DNA of 33,336 bases from Elysia marginata (Eukaryota; Mollusca; Gastropoda; Plakobranchidae): positions 8,693-42,028 of the forward strand of contig BMAT01012063.1 in NCBI GenBank assembly GCA_019649035.1, written 5' to 3'. The first letter of the stretch is position 1. Each line of letters opens with the position of its first letter. Of the stretch, positions 29,893-33,336 are shown piece by piece. The notes beneath the pieces are model-generated. The model made no database searches. It saw only the letters and a list, made by a program, of their open reading frames with translations, and was not told the origin of the DNA. The translations under genes and the position numbers were made by a program.

Positions 29893-30721
29893 TTAATCCT
29901 AGAAAGATTTTACATTAACTTTGCGTCATAATTTCCTGAAGTGTACTTTAAAGAAAAAAGAGAGAAAAAGAACTCTCTTCATAGGGCTGATATGTTGGCC
30001 CATGACGTCTCTGGCTTAAAGCTTTAGTTGATTTACATGATGAAATTTCTAGATTTCTGACTCAGTTGCACTGGCTGCTTCACATTTTATAAGAAGAACT
30101 ATTAATTTGTTGTTCACTGGTATCATTGTGACTGTATACTCAGCTTTTAACAGTTGAGGGTGAGAAGAATGGTGGTAATTGAAACCCATGTAGCTAGACA
30201 AAGCTAGAAATTATTATTCTTATTTAATGAAAAAACAGCTGCATCAGTGGTATGAAGCTTGTTACCAATTTTTATGTTGGAAAAATTTTCAGTCTCTTTT
30301 AAAAAAACTAATAATAATTGTCTGTTTTAGCTGTGAATATGCCTAGCTGCAATTAATTGCTATGAAAGTAGCCTCACCAACTTCCTTTGAATTTCATTCT
30401 GAAAGTGTCGTGAACTGCTTCTGACCACTGCTGATGTGTTCTTGATTTTCATGTATGTTTGATGTATTGTACAAGCCAGTGGTAGATCTGGTATTAATGC
30501 TTTTTCTTTACATTGTCTCTGGATGCATCTTTAGGATGAGGCAGGAAAAAACGTTTGAGTATTGTTTAGAGTGCTTTTTTTAATCTTGGATAAACCTGGT
30601 TTTGTTGGACTAATCTCTTGATCTGGAAGTAGTTACGTTGAAAATGAAGGGTCTAGCATCATAGAACAAAGAGTTTGGTCCCTATTTTTCTTTGCACACC
30701 AGTTATGAAGTAGTTAATCAT

Positions 30722-30895
30722 CGCTTTACTTTCACCAATTCTTAGGAGAGCTAAGCTACCCAATAAGTGGATGGGCTAAGGGGGGAGGGTAAAAAAAAAA
30801 TTGCACAAACTGAGGCTCAAACCTGAAAATTCTAGAGCAGAGGTCAACTGCCTTAACAATTAACAAATTCTACCCTATGCACAAGGTCATTCAAA
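30722..30895 (-). mobile_element. tRNA-derived SINE, family 1, minus-orientation diverged copy
   Basis: Read on the minus strand: AAGGCAGTTGACC (A-box region, 30842-30854), GGTTTGAGCCTC (B box, 30812-30823), then CCCATCCACTTATTGGGTAGCT and GAAAGTAAAGCG, matching the body of the element at 18163-18412. It lacks the 3' third of that copy. Confidence 0.7.
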
Positions 30896-31474
30896 CATGT
30901 TTGTCCTCAGTGGATAAAAGTTTTAATGACTTTATACGGTTTATCTGAAAATTTTATGAAAATTGAAGAAATCAGAAAGCAGGAGCAGTTTTTGTGCAGT
31001 AGGGATAAGAACAGCCCAGCTCATTATCACCAGGCCATGGTTGCGGACAGGCTCTGACCTACTTAGGCTTATACTAGCCAGGAGGGTAGAATCTGTCGTG
31101 TCACCGCTCACTATATTATTCAGGCTCTAAAAACGTTTTAATGTGTGTGTGGGTGTGAAGTTGCTGGTGAAGGTAGTTAGTTGCCCACTGCATAGAAGTG
31201 TCACTCTAAGCCATGGGTATTTTTGTGTTATAGACAGATTATTTTATACTTTGATTATTTCTATATGTGTTCATCTGTACAATCACATTGCTTTGATTTG
31301 CCTTGTACTACTGGTAACTAACTGAGTGTAATGTTGGGTTCCCTCGCTCAGCTCTGTACTGTTTGAAAAAAAATTTATGTAGTAATACTGCTGTGCAGTG
31401 CAGGTGTAAGAGGGTATGGCTGAGGTACTAATATATAACAGAATGTTTATTTATATGTGAAGAAGTGAGTTAAA

Positions 31475-31482
31475 TGTAAATA
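31475..31482 (+). promoter_or_regulatory. Pumilio-type TGTAAATA motif
   Basis: Exact match to the Pumilio response core. It matters only if the transcript extends this far, which is unknown. Confidence 0.2.
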
Positions 31483-31609
31483 CTTGCCCCAAGCCATTGT
31501 GAGTGAGTTTGCCAGCGTGCAGGTCTATCTGCGTTAAGTCTGTGTGCAATAATGCTGAGAAATGCTGAGGAACACCGATCATTGAATGGTTTATATTTGT
31601 TACCTGATT

Positions 31610-31629
31610 ATAATAATAATTATTATTAT
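31610..31629. repeat. AAT/ATT palindromic microsatellite
   Basis: ATAATAATAATTATTATTAT is a perfect 20-nt palindrome formed by AAT repeats turning into ATT repeats. Confidence 0.9.
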
Positions 31630-32010
31630 TACTTGTACAGCTCAAAATAAATTTGGGGAGATAAATCCCAAAACACACCAGAATTCTTTTTTTTATATTT
31701 TGTCCCTCATTGCTTTTAATTGTGGTTTTACCCTTGTATTTGTTAACATCAATTACATGTGTCTAAAATGTTTGTCTCATTACTGCTGTAAATGAATTGG
31801 ATGTCACAAATTCTACATGGTAAGAAGTTGGTGTATTTTATAACTCACTTTTTATAAGCTTCCAAACATTCTTTTGTCAAAACGAAGTCGATAGGTGTAA
31901 GAAATTTTTTCTTTTTATTTGAAATGAAGGGAAGTTGCGGTTTTCTTGAATCGGAATTCCCAACATTCAACTCGTTTGCCCTGGTTGCAAGACTTTTCTC
32001 AAAGCTTATA

Positions 32011-32168
32011 CAATGGAATCCCCTTAAGATAAACTCCTCTGGACCCAAACAAAAAGTTTATTTTATCCAAAGTTTATATTAAGCAGTATCATTATTAAGA
32101 AAAAAAAAGGAAATGGACCAAAAACCTAGTTTATCTTAAACAGGGTTTATCTTAAGCGGATTCCACTG
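32011..32168. mobile_element. Tigger/pogo-like MITE, 158 bp
   Basis: TA on both sides. Left end CAATGGAATCCCCTTAAGAT and right end (reverse complement) CAGTGGAATCCGCTTAAGAT form the inverted repeats. The CAGTGGAATCC ends and TA duplication fit pogo/Tigger-type (Tc1-mariner) elements. No open frame. Confidence 0.85.
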
Positions 32169-32803
32169 TATGACATTCTGCTTTGACATTGCGCTGAGAA
32201 AAAGGTGCACTAAAAATCCAAAAATCGTACACTCAATCCTGTAGTAACTTCAGTGGCAGCTTATAAAATAACAAACCTGTCATTCATACAGGGTTGCAAA
32301 AATGTTAGAAAATACTGATTTTCTGATTTTTATTACAAAATACTGATTTTTTTATGACTTGGCAACTACTACCTAAAGAGCCAAACTTCAAAGAGTTAAT
32401 TTGCTAGTTCTGTTAAGTTATGTTAAGAAAGTTATGTTAAGACACCAAAATACTGAAGAATTCACCTTTTATTATAAGGAGCAGGGTAGTTTTTAAACAG
32501 TATTTGTTTCTTTTTTTTTTAATCTAAATTAAGATGGCTGCATGAAAATTGATTTGCTATTAACTTAAACGTGCTCGAGTTCGTGAGTACTGGTACATGG
32601 CAATAGAGATTTTTTAACCTTGAATACTGATTTTTTAGCTCAATCACACTGATTTTCCAATTTGAGGAGTCTCAGGTCTGATACAATGTACAAGTATTTG
32701 CTTTCCTAACACACTGTAGCGCTTACATAAAGATTAGAAAATGGAAGGCAAGTCTAGAATATATTTAAACAAGCCTGTGCTGGACTAAAAATAAAAATAA
32801 GTA

Positions 32804-32960
32804 CAGTGAAATCCTGATAAAGTCAACACTTTGGGACCGAAAAAAATGCGTTGACTTTAAGCATTACAATAATATAAAGATATACAAAATGGGACTGCTA
32901 AACAGTTGACTTTAAGCAAGAGTTTCCCTTAAAGGTGTTGACTTTAAGTGGATTCCACAG
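32804..32960. mobile_element. Tigger/pogo-like MITE, 157 bp, related family
   Basis: TA on both sides. Left end CAGTGAAATCCTGATAAAGT and right end (reverse complement) CTGTGGAATCCACTTAAAGT. Internal TTTGGGACCGAAAAAAATGC parallels TCTGGACCCAAACAAAAAG in the 32011 element. The body carries repeated GTTGACTTTAAG. Confidence 0.85.
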
Positions 32961-33090
32961 TACATAATTGTTATCAAGTAATACATACCATCACCCCTTG
33001 AACATTGTTGGGACAATGTATAAAACATCACAATAATGAATAAAAAAATTGAAATGTCACTCCAGCTGTCAATGGCTTAATTTGTCGATA

Positions 33091-33336
33091 CAGTGAAGTC
33101 CTTGTTATCCAAACTTGGATTTTAATTCAAGTATTCACTTGATTCAAATAATTTCAACAGTGTAACTGCAACTCTTTCAAATCAATATGAAAATTGATGC
33201 ACAAATAGGTTATCTAACTTTCTAAGCATCCAACACGTTCCAGTTACCTTGAAATACTAAAATTAGTAAAAATGAAAAATACCAAAGCGTAGGCACAAAA
33301 GCATGATGCAAACCAAAATCAACTTTCTCAATATTC
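33091..33336. mobile_element. Possible third Tigger-like element, left end only
   Basis: TA then CAGTGAAGTCCTTGTTATCC resembles the left ends at 32804 and 32011. No matching right end is seen before the window stops, so it may be truncated by the window or degraded. Confidence 0.35.

Larger units (their letters stand above)
28678..33336. other. Downstream region, no gene recognised
   Basis: AT-rich, with scattered small mobile elements listed separately. Short open frames on both strands show no family resemblance. Part of it may still be 3'UTR of the BET gene if the signal at 29573 or a later one is used. Confidence 0.6.

Noticed and set aside
32289-32700. CAGGGTTGCAAAAAT start followed by repeated ACTGATTTT words, like a distant relative of the CAGGGATGCAAG MITE
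   Set aside because: No matching inverted right end or target duplication could be found, so it is not called as an element.
1-33336. CRISPR arrays, prokaryotic operons, rRNA genes, integrated viral genes
   Set aside because: No regularly spaced repeats, no ribosomal RNA sequence and no reverse transcriptase, capsid or polymerase motifs were seen; the gene structure is clearly that of an animal nucleus.

Overview
The window is animal (metazoan) nuclear DNA: AT-rich, with GT-AG introns, AATAAA poly(A) signals, SINEs and short inverted-repeat transposons. The protein family points to a bilaterian-type invertebrate. I cannot name the species; a mollusc-like lophotrochozoan is only a guess.

One protein-coding gene can be supported, on the + strand from the ATG at 4918 to the TAA at 26049-26051. 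It is a BET-family chromatin reader (the BRD2/BRD3/BRD4/BRDT and Drosophila fs(1)h family). I reconstructed 23 coding exons with continuous reading frame across all 22 introns, giving about 1182 residues. Domains in order are: bromodomain 1, Ala/Pro-rich linker, bromodomain 2, a CK2-type acidic Ser cluster with coiled-coil motif B, a Lys-rich basic region, the ET domain, a Ser/Glu/Asp-rich (SEED) tract, a Pro/Ser/Ala-rich linker, a charged helical region and a BRD4-type C-terminal motif. The C-terminal motif makes this the long, BRD4-L/fs(1)h-L-like form. The gene also seems able to make a short form: retaining the donor of exon 14 gives Gly then TAG directly after the SEED tract, in the largest intron (5.3 kb), which carries several AATAAA signals.

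Layout: 1-4904, upstream and 5'UTR intron, no coding gene recognised, with a palindromic E-box next to a CCAAT box near 2165-2190. 4918-15090, exons 1-14 (both bromodomains, ET, SEED). 15091-20404, giant intron 14 with a candidate short-isoform 3'UTR, one CAGGG-type inverted-repeat element and a tRNA-derived SINE. 20405-26051, exons 15-23 (long-isoform tail). 26052 onward, the 3'UTR, starting with a three-copy repeat of about 72 bp and offering several possible poly(A) sites. The rest, to 33336, has no recognisable gene but holds several small transposons: a TTAA-flanked piggyBac-like element, two TA-flanked Tigger/pogo-like elements, SINE copies and a 70-bp tandem duplication.

The points most worth a second look are the built-in short-isoform stop, the Pro/His exchange in the ZA loops of the two bromodomains together with loss of the BD2-specific His, and a transposon that landed in one copy of a tandem duplication while the other copy preserves the empty site. 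An assembly gap (Ns, 14533-14693) lies in intron 13. I found no evidence for a wholly new biological system; this is mainly a BET gene and its transposon-filled introns.
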